Shown: in pieces, positions 1 to 7,072 of the stretch
Position numbering within the stretch: the first letter of the stretch is position 1
Layout of the letters: the number at the start of each line of letters is the position of its first letter
Assembly (NCBI GenBank): GCA_964230255.1
Contig: CAXRGW010000083.1
Span: 1 to 30,861, forward strand
Direction: 5' to 3'
From: Alteromonas_E sp964230255
GTDB taxonomy: Bacteria; Pseudomonadota; Gammaproteobacteria; Enterobacterales; Alteromonadaceae
Length of the DNA stretch: 30,861 nt
Made by a program: the position numbers and the translations under genes
Notes under the pieces: generated by a model
What the model was told of the DNA's origin: nothing
Database searches by the model: none
What the model saw: the letters and a program-made list of their open reading frames with translations, nothing else

Positions 1-966
1 GAAGACCTTTTGGAAGAGATTAACCGTTTGGCGGCTGAAGGCAAGTACGACTACCTAGTGATTGAGTCAACAGGAATTTCCGAGCCATTACCGGTTGCAG
101 AAACCTTTACCTTCGCCGATGAAGATGGCGTGAGCCTTTCAGATGTATCGCGACTGGATACCATGGTGACAGTGGTTGATGCATTAAATTTCTTAAAGGA
201 TTACGATCAGGCCAAATCGCTTCAATCAGTGGGCGAAAGCTTAGGTGAAGAAGATGAACGCAGCGTAGCTGATTTACTTGTGGAGCAAGTTGAGTTCGCC
301 GATGTATTGCTGATCAGCAAAACTGACTTAGTTAGCGAGACTGAATTGAAGCGTTTGCGTGGCATTCTAGCGACCTTGAACCCCGACGCTGAGCAAATCC
401 CAATTGAGAATGGCAATGTGCCAGTTCAACGTGTGTTAGCTACCAACAAGTTTAGTTTTGAAAAAGCGCAACAGGCTCCGGGTTGGTTGAAAGAATTGCG
501 TGGTGAGCACGTGCCAGAAACTGAAGAGTTTGGCATTAGCAGTTTTGTTTATGAAGCACGTCGACCGTTTTTCCCACAAAAATTCTACGATTTCTTGCAC
601 AGCAAAGAAATTGCCGGCAAGTTAATTCGATCTAAAGGCTTCTTCTGGTTGGCCACGCGACCACACTTTGCCGGTAGTTGGAGTCAAGCGGGAGGTATGG
701 CTCGCTATGGTGCTGCGGGTTTGTTTTGGAATGCAGTTCCACGCGAGCAATGGCCCGAGGATCCGGAGTATTTAGCAGCTATTAGAGGTCAGTGGGTTGA
801 ACCTTTTGGGGATATGCGACAGGAACTAGTGTTTATCGGGCAAGGATTGAATAAAGACGACATTATCCAACGCTTAAATGACTGCTTGCTCGACGAAGAA
901 ACCTTGCTGAAAGGTAGCAAGGCCTGGACAGATTTACCTGATCCATTTCCATCTTGGGGGCATTAG
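1..966 (+). CDS. COG0523/CobW-family GTPase, ZigA/YciC-like metallochaperone (5' partial)
   Basis: The frame is open from the first base and ends at TAG 964-966, so the gene starts upstream; about 90-100 residues with the Walker A and CxCC metal motif would lie outside. Visible from the left edge are EDLLEEINRLA, then the DYLVIESTGISEPLPVAETF block and an SKTD guanine-specificity motif in LLISKTDLV. A long CobW C-terminal domain contains FVYEARRPFFPQKFYDFL and GFFWLATRP, which is typical of the ZigA/YciC branch rather than the YjiA branch. Known members are GTP-dependent zinc metallochaperones induced in zinc starvation. The following DUF1826 gene starts just past the stop, so the two probably form an operon. 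Family assignment is firm; the zinc role is inferred from the family and the surrounding island. Confidence 0.9.
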   Translation, partial: EDLLEEINRLAAEGKYDYLVIESTGISEPLPVAETFTFADEDGVSLSDVSRLDTMVTVVDALNFLKDYDQAKSLQSVGESLGEEDERSVADLLVEQVEFADVLLISKTDLVSETELKRLRGILATLNPDAEQIPIENGNVPVQRVLATNKFSFEKAQQAPGWLKELRGEHVPETEEFGISSFVYEARRPFFPQKFYDFLHSKEIAGKLIRSKGFFWLATRPHFAGSWSQAGGMARYGAAGLFWNAVPREQWPEDPEYLAAIRGQWVEPFGDMRQELVFIGQGLNKDDIIQRLNDCLLDEETLLKGSKAWTDLPDPFPSWGH

Positions 967-968
967 CG

Positions 969-1616
969 ATGCAAATCGTTGAAGTGAATCCTTTGAATTC
1001 ATGGAGTTCCGGGAACTCGCCAATGGTGCTCGGTGATATTTTTTCCGACAGTGTCGGGATCGCTATTTGGCAGCGGCAACCACAGCCTTTAGTAGAAACA
1101 TACTTCGATGCTGCATTTGCTGCCCTTGGCCTCGGTGTGAATGGCGTTTATTCAGTGGCGACGATGCGCGATGAATTAGCGCGAGACCTACCGGATGGGC
1201 CAAACAAGCAGGAGGCCATCGCTGACATATTTCTCTTGTCAGACATGCTCACTTGCTTATTTGATTGCGAACAAGTGGGTTTGCGCGTGGTGCCGCTTAA
1301 GAAGGCCATGTGTCCGCGTTTTCACGTCGACAACATTCCAGTGCGATTGGTGAATACTTATTTGGGCGAAGGCTCAGATTGGTTGCCGTTAGAGGTGTTG
1401 CAGAATTCCCCCAATGGCGTTAAAGGTGAATCGCTAAACCGCAAAACATTGGGTCAATACAATTCAGAAGAGCACGTGCAACGATTAAACCGTTTTGACG
1501 TCGGATTACTCAAAGGTAAAGCGTGGCCGGGCCATGAACATTTAGCGGCGGTACATCGCTCTTGTCCTGTTGCCGCTGATGCTAAACGCGTTTTATTGAC
1601 CCTAGATCCTATGTAA
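969..1616 (+). CDS. DUF1826 domain protein
   Basis: A 215-aa protein read from ATG 969, 2 bp after the upstream GTPase stop. An in-frame TTG at 954 would overlap that gene and is less likely. The central block KKAMCPRFHVDNIPVRLVNTY followed by a GSDWLP element is the hallmark of DUF1826; its Cys, His and Asp could bind metal. No signal peptide or membrane segment is visible, so it is probably cytoplasmic. From memory, DUF1826 genes often travel with COG0523 GTPases in zinc-responsive loci; the biochemical function is unknown. The 3' end overlaps the convergent MerC-like gene by 8 bp. Confidence 0.85.
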   Translation: MQIVEVNPLNSWSSGNSPMVLGDIFSDSVGIAIWQRQPQPLVETYFDAAFAALGLGVNGVYSVATMRDELARDLPDGPNKQEAIADIFLLSDMLTCLFDCEQVGLRVVPLKKAMCPRFHVDNIPVRLVNTYLGEGSDWLPLEVLQNSPNGVKGESLNRKTLGQYNSEEHVQRLNRFDVGLLKGKAWPGHEHLAAVHRSCPVAADAKRVLLTLDPM

Positions 1617-2028
1617 AGATTTCACACTGAGCTTGACGACAAAGCCGATAGTTGCGCCAGTGTGCAAATACTAACAACAGCGAACCAACAACGGTTGCAA
1701 CTTGTTCACCAACGTGACCGAGAACGTCATGCCCCCAAAACGCAGCGAATAAAAGTATGGCTAGGCCGCTTAGTACGCTTGAAATAACGGCCTTATCGCG
1801 ATGATTTTTACAACCTAAAAACAGCGCTATCAGACTCATAGGCAAAATAAAGGCAATAAGTGCAATGTGGATGGCGTGTGCTTCCATACCGAATACCAGC
1901 GCTGAAGATGTTAGTGCTAATGCTACTGGGGTTAACACACAATGGATAGCACATATAGCTGAAGCTACAATTGATAACTTATCAAATAAGCTATTTTGTG
2001 CACTGGAGTTAGAACGTAGTTCGCTCAT
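1609..2028 (-). CDS. MerC-domain inner-membrane protein (copy 1)
   Basis: A 139-aa integral membrane protein with about four hydrophobic segments. The first carries CAIHC (Cys26 and Cys30), matching the metal-binding CxxxC of MerC. The sequence GHDVLGHVGEQ before the last helix is shared with the second MerC-like protein (GHDIFGEVGE), marking one subfamily. The C-terminal tail has a further Cys pair. MerC proteins carry thiophilic metals such as Hg(II) across the inner membrane, but no merR, merT, merP or merA is present. The gene diverges from the His-rich DUF2796 gene across a Zur-like box, so a zinc role is more likely. An AGAAGG ribosome-binding site precedes the ATG. Confidence 0.82.
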   Translation of the reverse strand: MSELRSNSSAQNSLFDKLSIVASAICAIHCVLTPVALALTSSALVFGMEAHAIHIALIAFILPMSLIALFLGCKNHRDKAVISSVLSGLAILLFAAFWGHDVLGHVGEQVATVVGSLLLVFAHWRNYRLCRQAQCEIFT

Positions 2029-2105
2029 GTTTTTCCTTCTCTAGGGTATACGGCGGATTTATTAATGCCCTTCGCCATTTTTATGGTGCCTTGATCTTTG
2101 CGGCT

Positions 2106-2122
2106 ATGTTATATTATCACGC
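2106..2122 (+). promoter_or_regulatory. Zur box between merC-like copy 1 and DUF2796
   Basis: The sequence ATGTTATATTATCACGC has a perfect left half (ATGTTATA) and a degenerate right half of the Zur palindrome ATGTTATA-N-TATAACAT, as recalled for gammaproteobacteria. It lies in the divergent gap, 78 bp upstream of the minus-strand MerC start and 40 bp upstream of the DUF2796 start, so it could repress both transcripts when zinc is plentiful. Confidence 0.8.
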
Positions 2123-2161
2123 TGTTGTGGCATAGAAAATTCGGTAAAGCAGAGGTTTTCA

Positions 2162-2824
2162 GTGAAAAAACTAACGTCAATTTGTACTGCGTGTTTGTTC
2201 GTTTCAGGAGTAGTATCGGCTCAGCAGCCTCATGTGCATGGCAAAGGAAAGTTATTAGTCGGTCAAGAAGGCCAAACTTGGGAATTGATGTTTGAAATCC
2301 CCGCCGCCAACGCATTGGGGTTTGAATACTTACCAACCAATGACGCGGAAATTGCCAAAATCGAATCTTATATAGAAGCTGTTCAGAATAACACTGGACT
2401 GGTAGATGCAGGAGATAGCTGTCGTTTGCAGGGCGTTGAACATACTATAGGTGATGTGTTTTTTAATGAGCTCAACGAGCATGTGTATGACGAGCATGGC
2501 CACGATGAACAAAACCATGACGAACATGAACATGACGAGCATGAGCACAGCGAACATGACCATAATGAGCATGAGCATGAGCACGATGAACACGACCATG
2601 ACAAGCACGACCATGAAGCTCATGACTATGAAGGCCATGGGGCTCACTATAGCGTTAATTTCACGCTGTCATTTAACTGTGATAATGATAGTTCAGAGTT
2701 TATTATCAATGTATTCGATAACGCCTTTGACCTTAACGAATTAAATACCGAATGGTTTACTGAAGATGGACAAGGAGCAACTACTTTAATACCTTCGTCA
2801 CGAACCTTGTCGTTTGATAACTAG
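2162..2824 (+). CDS. zrgA: DUF2796 periplasmic His-rich zinc-binding protein (ZrgA-like)
   Basis: A 220-aa protein with a GTG start preceded by AGAGG. Residues 1-20 form a Sec signal peptide ending at VSA. The mature N-terminus has QQPHVHGKGKL, the characteristic His motif of DUF2796. Residues 107-162 are a dense His/Asp/Glu tract with about 20 histidines in H-x-E/D spacing. Cys87 and Cys173 may form a disulfide. As I recall, DUF2796 includes ZrgA of Vibrio cholerae, a periplasmic zinc-binding component of the Zrg uptake system. A Zur-like box lies just upstream and a MerC-like gene follows after 8 bp. The family call is strong; the symbol is by analogy. Confidence 0.88.
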   Translation: MKKLTSICTACLFVSGVVSAQQPHVHGKGKLLVGQEGQTWELMFEIPAANALGFEYLPTNDAEIAKIESYIEAVQNNTGLVDAGDSCRLQGVEHTIGDVFFNELNEHVYDEHGHDEQNHDEHEHDEHEHSEHDHNEHEHEHDEHDHDKHDHEAHDYEGHGAHYSVNFTLSFNCDNDSSEFIINVFDNAFDLNELNTEWFTEDGQGATTLIPSSRTLSFDN

Positions 2825-2832
2825 GAACCTTA

Positions 2833-3243
2833 ATGCGAAAAATTGTTGATGCGGCAGACAAGACTGCAATAAGTCTGTCGATCTTGTGCACACTACAATG
2901 CCTTTTACTTCCGATTGTACTGCTGGCAATGCCAGCAGTGTCTGGCTGGTTAATGTTTGATGATGAAATTTTTCATCTATGGTTGCTGTTTTTTGTGTTA
3001 CCGATCAGCTCTTTTGCAGTGATCGTCGGATTTTATCATCACCGGAACGCGAAGGTTGCTTTAATCAGTTGTGTTGGCATGGGACTTTTGATTGTTGCCG
3101 CGGCGTTTGGTCATGACATCTTCGGTGAAGTAGGCGAGATTGGTTTAACTGTGGCTGGCTCTCTTTTTATCGCTTACGGGCATTTCAAGAACTTCTCGCT
3201 GCGTCGCAGACCTGCGTGTACATTTCCAGAAAGTGCTCAGTGA
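2833..3243 (+). CDS. MerC-domain inner-membrane protein (copy 2)
   Basis: A 136-aa protein with four hydrophobic segments. The first carries CTLQC (Cys19 and Cys23), the MerC-type metal-binding pair. The GHDIFGEVGE segment is shared with copy 1 at 1609-2028; the proteins are homologous but clearly diverged. It starts 8 bp after the DUF2796 gene and is probably co-transcribed with it. That pairing suggests the MerC-like protein accepts metal from, or works beside, the periplasmic His-rich protein. Its stop overlaps the stop of the convergent DUF3299 gene. Confidence 0.82.
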   Translation: MRKIVDAADKTAISLSILCTLQCLLLPIVLLAMPAVSGWLMFDDEIFHLWLLFFVLPISSFAVIVGFYHHRNAKVALISCVGMGLLIVAAAFGHDIFGEVGEIGLTVAGSLFIAYGHFKNFSLRRRPACTFPESAQ

Positions 3244-3902
3244 GAGCGAAAGTCGTCAGGCTGGCCAACAAATTCGTTAATCTTCGTAACCCTCAGTTCA
3301 TACGCTGAGGTGCCCAAAGGGTCTTCATAAAGACCCTGATTGAGGAGCCCATAAAACAAATAGGCTTCGGTTAATGCTGGTAACTCGAAACCAGGTGAGA
3401 GTCGGGCGAAGATTATCTGATTGGGCGGCGGTGGTGGAAAGTGAATACAGGCACCATAGTAGGGCACTATAAAAATCAAACTGGGCGTCTGATCGGCGTG
3501 AAATTCAACCGGTACTGCAAAGCCCGGAATGCTTATCGCTGAGCCATCGAAATCCGCGACAGTTTGTGTTGAACGCATAGCCGACTGATAGTCTTGGTCG
3601 CTACTTGCCTCTATAGAACGCAATATTTGCTCCGTGAGATCAGAGACGGTTTGGGGTTGTTTGACCTGATATTCGCTCAGAATTTGTTTTTCATGTTCCG
3701 GTAGCAATTGTGACCATTGTATATCGCGGCGTTCTAGTTGCTCGAAACTGCCGTTTAGAGACGAATCTTCACTAGCGTAAACGCTACCGGAGCCGAAGCT
3801 TATAACGCTTTGCAAATTAACTCCATTAATCGTGATATAGCCAACAAACACCCCAATACATAAAAATGCAAAAGTAATTGGCAGCAGTAATTTATTGCGC
3901 AT
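3237..3902 (-). CDS. DUF3299 exported protein (copy 1)
   Basis: A 221-aa protein with an N-terminal hydrophobic segment (residues 5-25) that is either a membrane anchor or a long signal peptide with possible cleavage after VYA (residue 43). The DUF3299 signature VPYYGACIHFPPPPPNQ sits near residue 150 with Cys152 and His154, preceded by ISIPGFAVPVEF and followed by GTSAYEL. It is the last gene of a three-gene minus-strand operon with the 149-aa protein and the second DUF3299. DUF3299 has no established activity that I know of; the invariant Cys-x-His makes metal binding plausible. It ends in a short convergent overlap with merC-like copy 2. Confidence 0.85.
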   Translation of the reverse strand: MRNKLLLPITFAFLCIGVFVGYITINGVNLQSVISFGSGSVYASEDSSLNGSFEQLERRDIQWSQLLPEHEKQILSEYQVKQPQTVSDLTEQILRSIEASSDQDYQSAMRSTQTVADFDGSAISIPGFAVPVEFHADQTPSLIFIVPYYGACIHFPPPPPNQIIFARLSPGFELPALTEAYLFYGLLNQGLYEDPLGTSAYELRVTKINEFVGQPDDFRSH

Positions 3903-3934
3903 ATACGAGTGACTGTAATTAGATCAATTAAAAG

Positions 3935-4384
3935 TTAAAACGCGACAACTTTAACCTGTTGAACGTAGGTATAGGGAGAGCCATTGCGCTCTGCGGATAC
4001 CCGAATTTTTACGTAGTGCGTTCCCTTGCTCTGTGCTGAAAAATTCAACGCATACTCACCATCTAATTGACCAATCGCAACAGGCGCGTCTGCGCCCAGT
4101 TGCAAGTCATCTTGACTCGAGAACTCTAGTTTTGCATCGCGATAATCAAGCGGCAGCTGATAGTTTATTTTAACCACACCCGGCTCGTTGACTTTAATCG
4201 CCATTGCACGCGGGTGCTTGAGTACAAAGCCTTCTTCATTAGCTGGAGCTGCGGCTTTGTTCATCATGGGATGGTTTGCGCCAAATGCCCCGAACATTGG
4301 TGTATCGTGAAATTCACAAGCATGCGTGGCGCTGGTAATTGACAAAAAAACCAGTGCAACAGAAGGGGAATTTACGCGTTTCAT
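3935..4384 (-). CDS. Unrecognised exported 149-aa protein between two DUF3299 genes
   Basis: I do not recognise a family. The N-terminus (MKR followed by a hydrophobic run ending SATHA) looks like a Sec signal peptide. The mature start would be CEFHDTPMFGAFGANHPMM, with Cys, two His and several Met in a short stretch, which could bind a metal. The rest alternates polar and hydrophobic residues (VVKINYQLPL, YVKIRVSAERN, YVQQVKVVAF) and resembles a small beta-sandwich. The gene begins 6 bp after the upstream DUF3299 stop and ends 32 bp before the next DUF3299, so it is translated within that operon. A periplasmic accessory role in zinc handling is inferred from context only. Confidence 0.75.
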   Translation of the reverse strand: MKRVNSPSVALVFLSITSATHACEFHDTPMFGAFGANHPMMNKAAAPANEEGFVLKHPRAMAIKVNEPGVVKINYQLPLDYRDAKLEFSSQDDLQLGADAPVAIGQLDGEYALNFSAQSKGTHYVKIRVSAERNGSPYTYVQQVKVVAF

Positions 4385-4390
4385 ACCAAC

Positions 4391-4978
4391 TTATTCCTCG
4401 TACAATCGCAACGTATCTAGGTTCAGTCGATACGCAGATGTGCCAAGATCAGTTTCACTTTGCTCGATTTTTATTGTGCCTTCAAACCAGAATGGTTGTT
4501 GCAGAGAATCTAACTCGAACCCCTCATCAGTTCTTGCATGTAAAATTTGATTGGGTGGCGGTGGCGGCAAATGCAAACAAGCGCCAAAATAGGGCACTAC
4601 AAAAAACTCCGTGACCAGATTATTTTCATCATTCACTAGAGGTACAACAAAACCGGGAATACGTATTGCTCTGTTATCGAATTCGCCTACGACGCGAGCA
4701 GATTTTAATGCTTCATAAAATCGCTGGGCGTCCTCGTCTTCTTCTTTAACACTCTTAAGAGTAGCCATGTTATCCATAGAAGAACCATCTTCAATATTCA
4801 GGATAACTTCTGGCGGGTTTAACAGCGCATTTAAATCATCAACGGGCATCAACTCAATCCATTCGATAGTTTGATACTCTTGTTCCGAATCAGCGTGTAA
4901 CCCGAATGCAAACAGCAGACCAAAACCTGTGATGGCTATTTTTGTACGCAGACTGTTACGGAAAGCTTGTAAACCCAA
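4391..4978 (-). CDS. DUF3299 exported protein (copy 2), TTG start
   Basis: I place the start at TTG 4978 because a perfect AGGAGG (4988-4993 on the plus strand) lies 9 bp upstream and the protein then begins with a clean signal peptide, MGLQAFRNSLRTKIAITGFG to LHA. The longer frame reaching 5086 would place a Zur-like box inside the coding region. The resulting 195-aa protein carries IRIPGFVVPL and the signature VPYFGACLHLPPPPPNQ near residues 128-144, with Cys134 and His136. It leads the minus-strand operon and diverges from the ABC transporter operon. Its paralogue at 3237-3902 shares these motifs but has a different N-terminal region. Confidence 0.85.
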   Translation of the reverse strand: MGLQAFRNSLRTKIAITGFGLLFAFGLHADSEQEYQTIEWIELMPVDDLNALLNPPEVILNIEDGSSMDNMATLKSVKEEDEDAQRFYEALKSARVVGEFDNRAIRIPGFVVPLVNDENNLVTEFFVVPYFGACLHLPPPPPNQILHARTDEGFELDSLQQPFWFEGTIKIEQSETDLGTSAYRLNLDTLRLYEE

Positions 4979-5007
4979 TGTTCTTTTCCTCCTGAAACAA
5001 TGTATGT

Positions 5008-5024
5008 ATGTTATAACATCAGTC
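5008..5024 (+). promoter_or_regulatory. Zur-like box between DUF3299 operon and ABC transporter operon
   Basis: ATGTTATAACATCAGTC: the left half ATGTTATA is identical to the other three boxes in the window, and the first 12 bases form a perfect palindrome (ATGTTATAACAT). The right half is the weakest of the four. It lies 29 bp upstream of the TTG start of DUF3299 copy 2 and 51 bp upstream of the ABC ATPase start, so it could control both operons. Confidence 0.65.
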
Positions 5025-5075
5025 CTATCAATTAAATATATTTGGCCTTTAGCAGTTTTTAATGAGTGAATCGCA

Positions 5076-5756
5076 GTGATTGACATAGCTATTGATATTC
5101 AAAACCTTCGTTATCAATACCGTAGCAAGAACAAACATAACCCTTTATTTCATATTCCACAGTGGCAAGTAGTAGCAGGGGATACAGTGTTTTTGCATGG
5201 TAAATCCGGTACCGGTAAGTCTACAGTGCTGAATTTGCTATCGGGCATCTTAAAGCCACTGGGTGGGGATTTGCATTTGCTTGGCGAGAATTTCGGGACG
5301 ATGAAAGGTGCCGCTACGGATAAATTTCGAGCACAACACATTGGCGTTGTATTTCAGGTGTTTAATTTGATCCCATATTTATCGGTGTTGGAGAACATCG
5401 AATTGGCCAGTTACTTCGCCAAGCATAGAACGGATGAAGACACAGTTAAAGCTATGCTGGAAAGCTTGGCGTTGCCCGAAGCAATATTAACTCAGCCGGT
5501 GAGTCAACTCAGTGTTGGTCAACAGCAACGCGTTGCTATTGTAAGAGCACTAATTAACTCACCTGAAATACTGCTGGTTGACGAACCAACATCGGCGCTC
5601 GATAGTTCGGCACGAGATGCATTTATGCAAGTACTGATGGATGTCGCAAAACACAAAAATACAACGATGATATTCGTTAGCCACGATCGATCGCTCGCGA
5701 AATATTTTAATCAGTCGCAAGATGTAGCGTCTTTGTTTGCAATGGAGGGTGAATAA
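5076..5756 (+). CDS. ABC transporter ATP-binding protein, LolD/MacB type
   Basis: A 226-aa ATPase with Walker A GKSGTGKST (residues 42-50), signature LSVGQQQR (145-152) and Walker B ILLVDEPTSALD (from 165). It resembles ATPases that partner FtsX-fold permeases (LolD, FtsE, MacB). The start is GTG 5076, the first possible start after an in-frame stop at 5067. A tiny out-of-frame ATG ORF (5062-5079) overlaps the start. The permease gene begins 2 bp after the stop. Synteny with DUF2796, MerC and DUF3299 genes, plus the upstream Zur-like box, points to the Zrg-type zinc system rather than lipoprotein or drug transport. Confidence 0.88.
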   Translation: MIDIAIDIQNLRYQYRSKNKHNPLFHIPQWQVVAGDTVFLHGKSGTGKSTVLNLLSGILKPLGGDLHLLGENFGTMKGAATDKFRAQHIGVVFQVFNLIPYLSVLENIELASYFAKHRTDEDTVKAMLESLALPEAILTQPVSQLSVGQQQRVAIVRALINSPEILLVDEPTSALDSSARDAFMQVLMDVAKHKNTTMIFVSHDRSLAKYFNQSQDVASLFAMEGE

Positions 5757-5758
5757 TT

Positions 5759-6997
5759 ATGTTACTGACCGTTGCCAAACTTAGCTTAATCAGCCGTAAA
5801 AAGACTGCAATTTTAACCTTCTTATCGCTGACAATTAGTATGCTCGTGCTATTTAGTGTGGAGCATATCCGACTTGAGGCTAAAAACAGTTTTAATCGCT
5901 CGATCTCGGGTACTGACTTAATTGTTGGTGCGCCCAGCGGACAGCTTAATTTGTTGCTGTACTCAGTATTTCGGTTAGGTTCGCCGACTAACAACATTAA
6001 GTACACCAGCTACGAGTTATTGGCAGAAAACCAACTGGTAGATTGGGCTATTCCAATTTCTTTGGGTGACTCGCATAAGGGCTTCCGTGTAGTCGGTACG
6101 AATCAAAGCTATTTTAAGCATTTTCGCTATGGCAGTGACCGTTCTATAACTATCGAGACAGGTAAGCCATTTAACGGTTTGTTTGAAACGGTTATCGGCG
6201 CTGACGTGGCAGAAGCGTTAGGTTACAAGGTCGATGACAAGATCATTATTGCACATGGTATCGGCGCGACCAGTTTCAAGAACCACGACCAAGCACCGTT
6301 TCGTATCGCGGGTATCTTAACGCGCACTGGCACACCGGTAGATAAGACCGTACATGTTAGCTTAGAAGCGATTGAGGCGATTCATTTACCGGTTTCCCAG
6401 TTGTTGCAACTTGTTGATAGCCCTGACGCAATTGCTTTGGAACCGGCCACGATTACGGCTGTTTTGCTCGGTCTGAATTCCCGATTGGCAACCTTTAGGC
6501 TCCAGCGTGTCATCAATAACTATCCACAAGATCGTTTAATGGCGGTGCTACCCGGTGTTGCTATGACTGAACTCTGGTCGCTGGTGGGAACGGTAGAAAA
6601 CATTTTACGCTTTATTGCTATATTAGTGCTGATTTCGGCATTGTTTGGCTTATCTACGATGTTATTGGCGTCGATGAACGAACGGCGCAGCGAAATTGCG
6701 GTGTTGCGGATTTTAGGGGCTGGTCCGAAGGCCATTGTCATGCTCATTCTGCTAGAAGCGCTGTTACTTGCGATTCTTTCAATAATCTCAGCGATTACTA
6801 TTTTGACCTTGGCGTTGTTCAGTTTGAACGAGTTTCTAGCTGCTGAATATGGTCTGTTTTTAACCTGGAATATATTTACCTTAGAACTTTTATATGTGAG
6901 TTTAGGCGTTATCGCAGCAACCAGTATTACTGCGGCGCTACCATGTTACGAAGCTTATAAAAGCGCTATCTTGCAGCAGTTATCAAATACTCGTTAA
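5759..6997 (+). CDS. ABC transporter permease, FtsX/MacB fold
   Basis: A 412-aa protein with one N-terminal membrane helix (about residues 17-37), a periplasmic MacB_PCD-like domain (about 40-270, containing GTDLIVGAPSGQLNLLLYSVF) and three C-terminal helices. The coupling region reads ASMNERRSEIAVLRILGAG, typical of FtsX-domain permeases. Such type VII transporters usually work by mechanotransmission across the inner membrane rather than by alternating-access import. This one is joined to the ATPase gene and sits among zinc-related genes, so it may drive release or transfer of zinc from periplasmic partners; that role is inferred. A strong hairpin terminator follows. Confidence 0.88.
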   Translation: MLLTVAKLSLISRKKTAILTFLSLTISMLVLFSVEHIRLEAKNSFNRSISGTDLIVGAPSGQLNLLLYSVFRLGSPTNNIKYTSYELLAENQLVDWAIPISLGDSHKGFRVVGTNQSYFKHFRYGSDRSITIETGKPFNGLFETVIGADVAEALGYKVDDKIIIAHGIGATSFKNHDQAPFRIAGILTRTGTPVDKTVHVSLEAIEAIHLPVSQLLQLVDSPDAIALEPATITAVLLGLNSRLATFRLQRVINNYPQDRLMAVLPGVAMTELWSLVGTVENILRFIAILVLISALFGLSTMLLASMNERRSEIAVLRILGAGPKAIVMLILLEALLLAILSIISAITILTLALFSLNEFLAAEYGLFLTWNIFTLELLYVSLGVIAATSITAALPCYEAYKSAILQQLSNTR

Positions 6998-7021
6998 ACC
7001 TTGTACCGAATGGCAGGCAAA

Positions 7022-7057
7022 AAAAAGCGCATGGTTGCAGGTAACCATGCGCTTTTT
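7022..7057. terminator. Bidirectional intrinsic terminator
   Basis: The 10-bp stem GCGCATGGTT / AACCATGCGC (7027-7036 and 7043-7052) has a 6-nt loop and is flanked by an A-run on the left and a T-run on the right, extending the pairing by 5 bp. It lies between the convergent permease and ZnuD-like genes and can terminate both. Confidence 0.9.
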
Positions 7058-7072
7058 CTATTAGGGAGATGC

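Noticed and set aside
954..968. TTG start for DUF1826 overlapping the GTPase stop
   Set aside because: ATG 969 gives a normal start; the extra residues add nothing recognisable.
2330..2647. Long minus-strand ORFs rich in Met/Val or Cys/Ser opposite the DUF2796 gene
   Set aside because: They are shadows of the repetitive His/Asp/Glu codons on the plus strand, with no ribosome-binding site and implausible composition.
1609..3243. Mercury resistance operon suggested by two MerC domains
   Set aside because: No merR, merT, merP or merA is present; the neighbours and Zur-like boxes fit zinc.
5062..5079. Five-codon leader ORF ending in the ABC ATPase start
   Set aside because: Too short to support, with no clear ribosome-binding site; probably chance, although the overlap with the GTG start is noted.
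5076..6997. MacAB macrolide efflux or LolCDE lipoprotein export
   Set aside because: There is no MacA-type adaptor or second permease, the ATPase is separate, and the neighbourhood is zinc-related.
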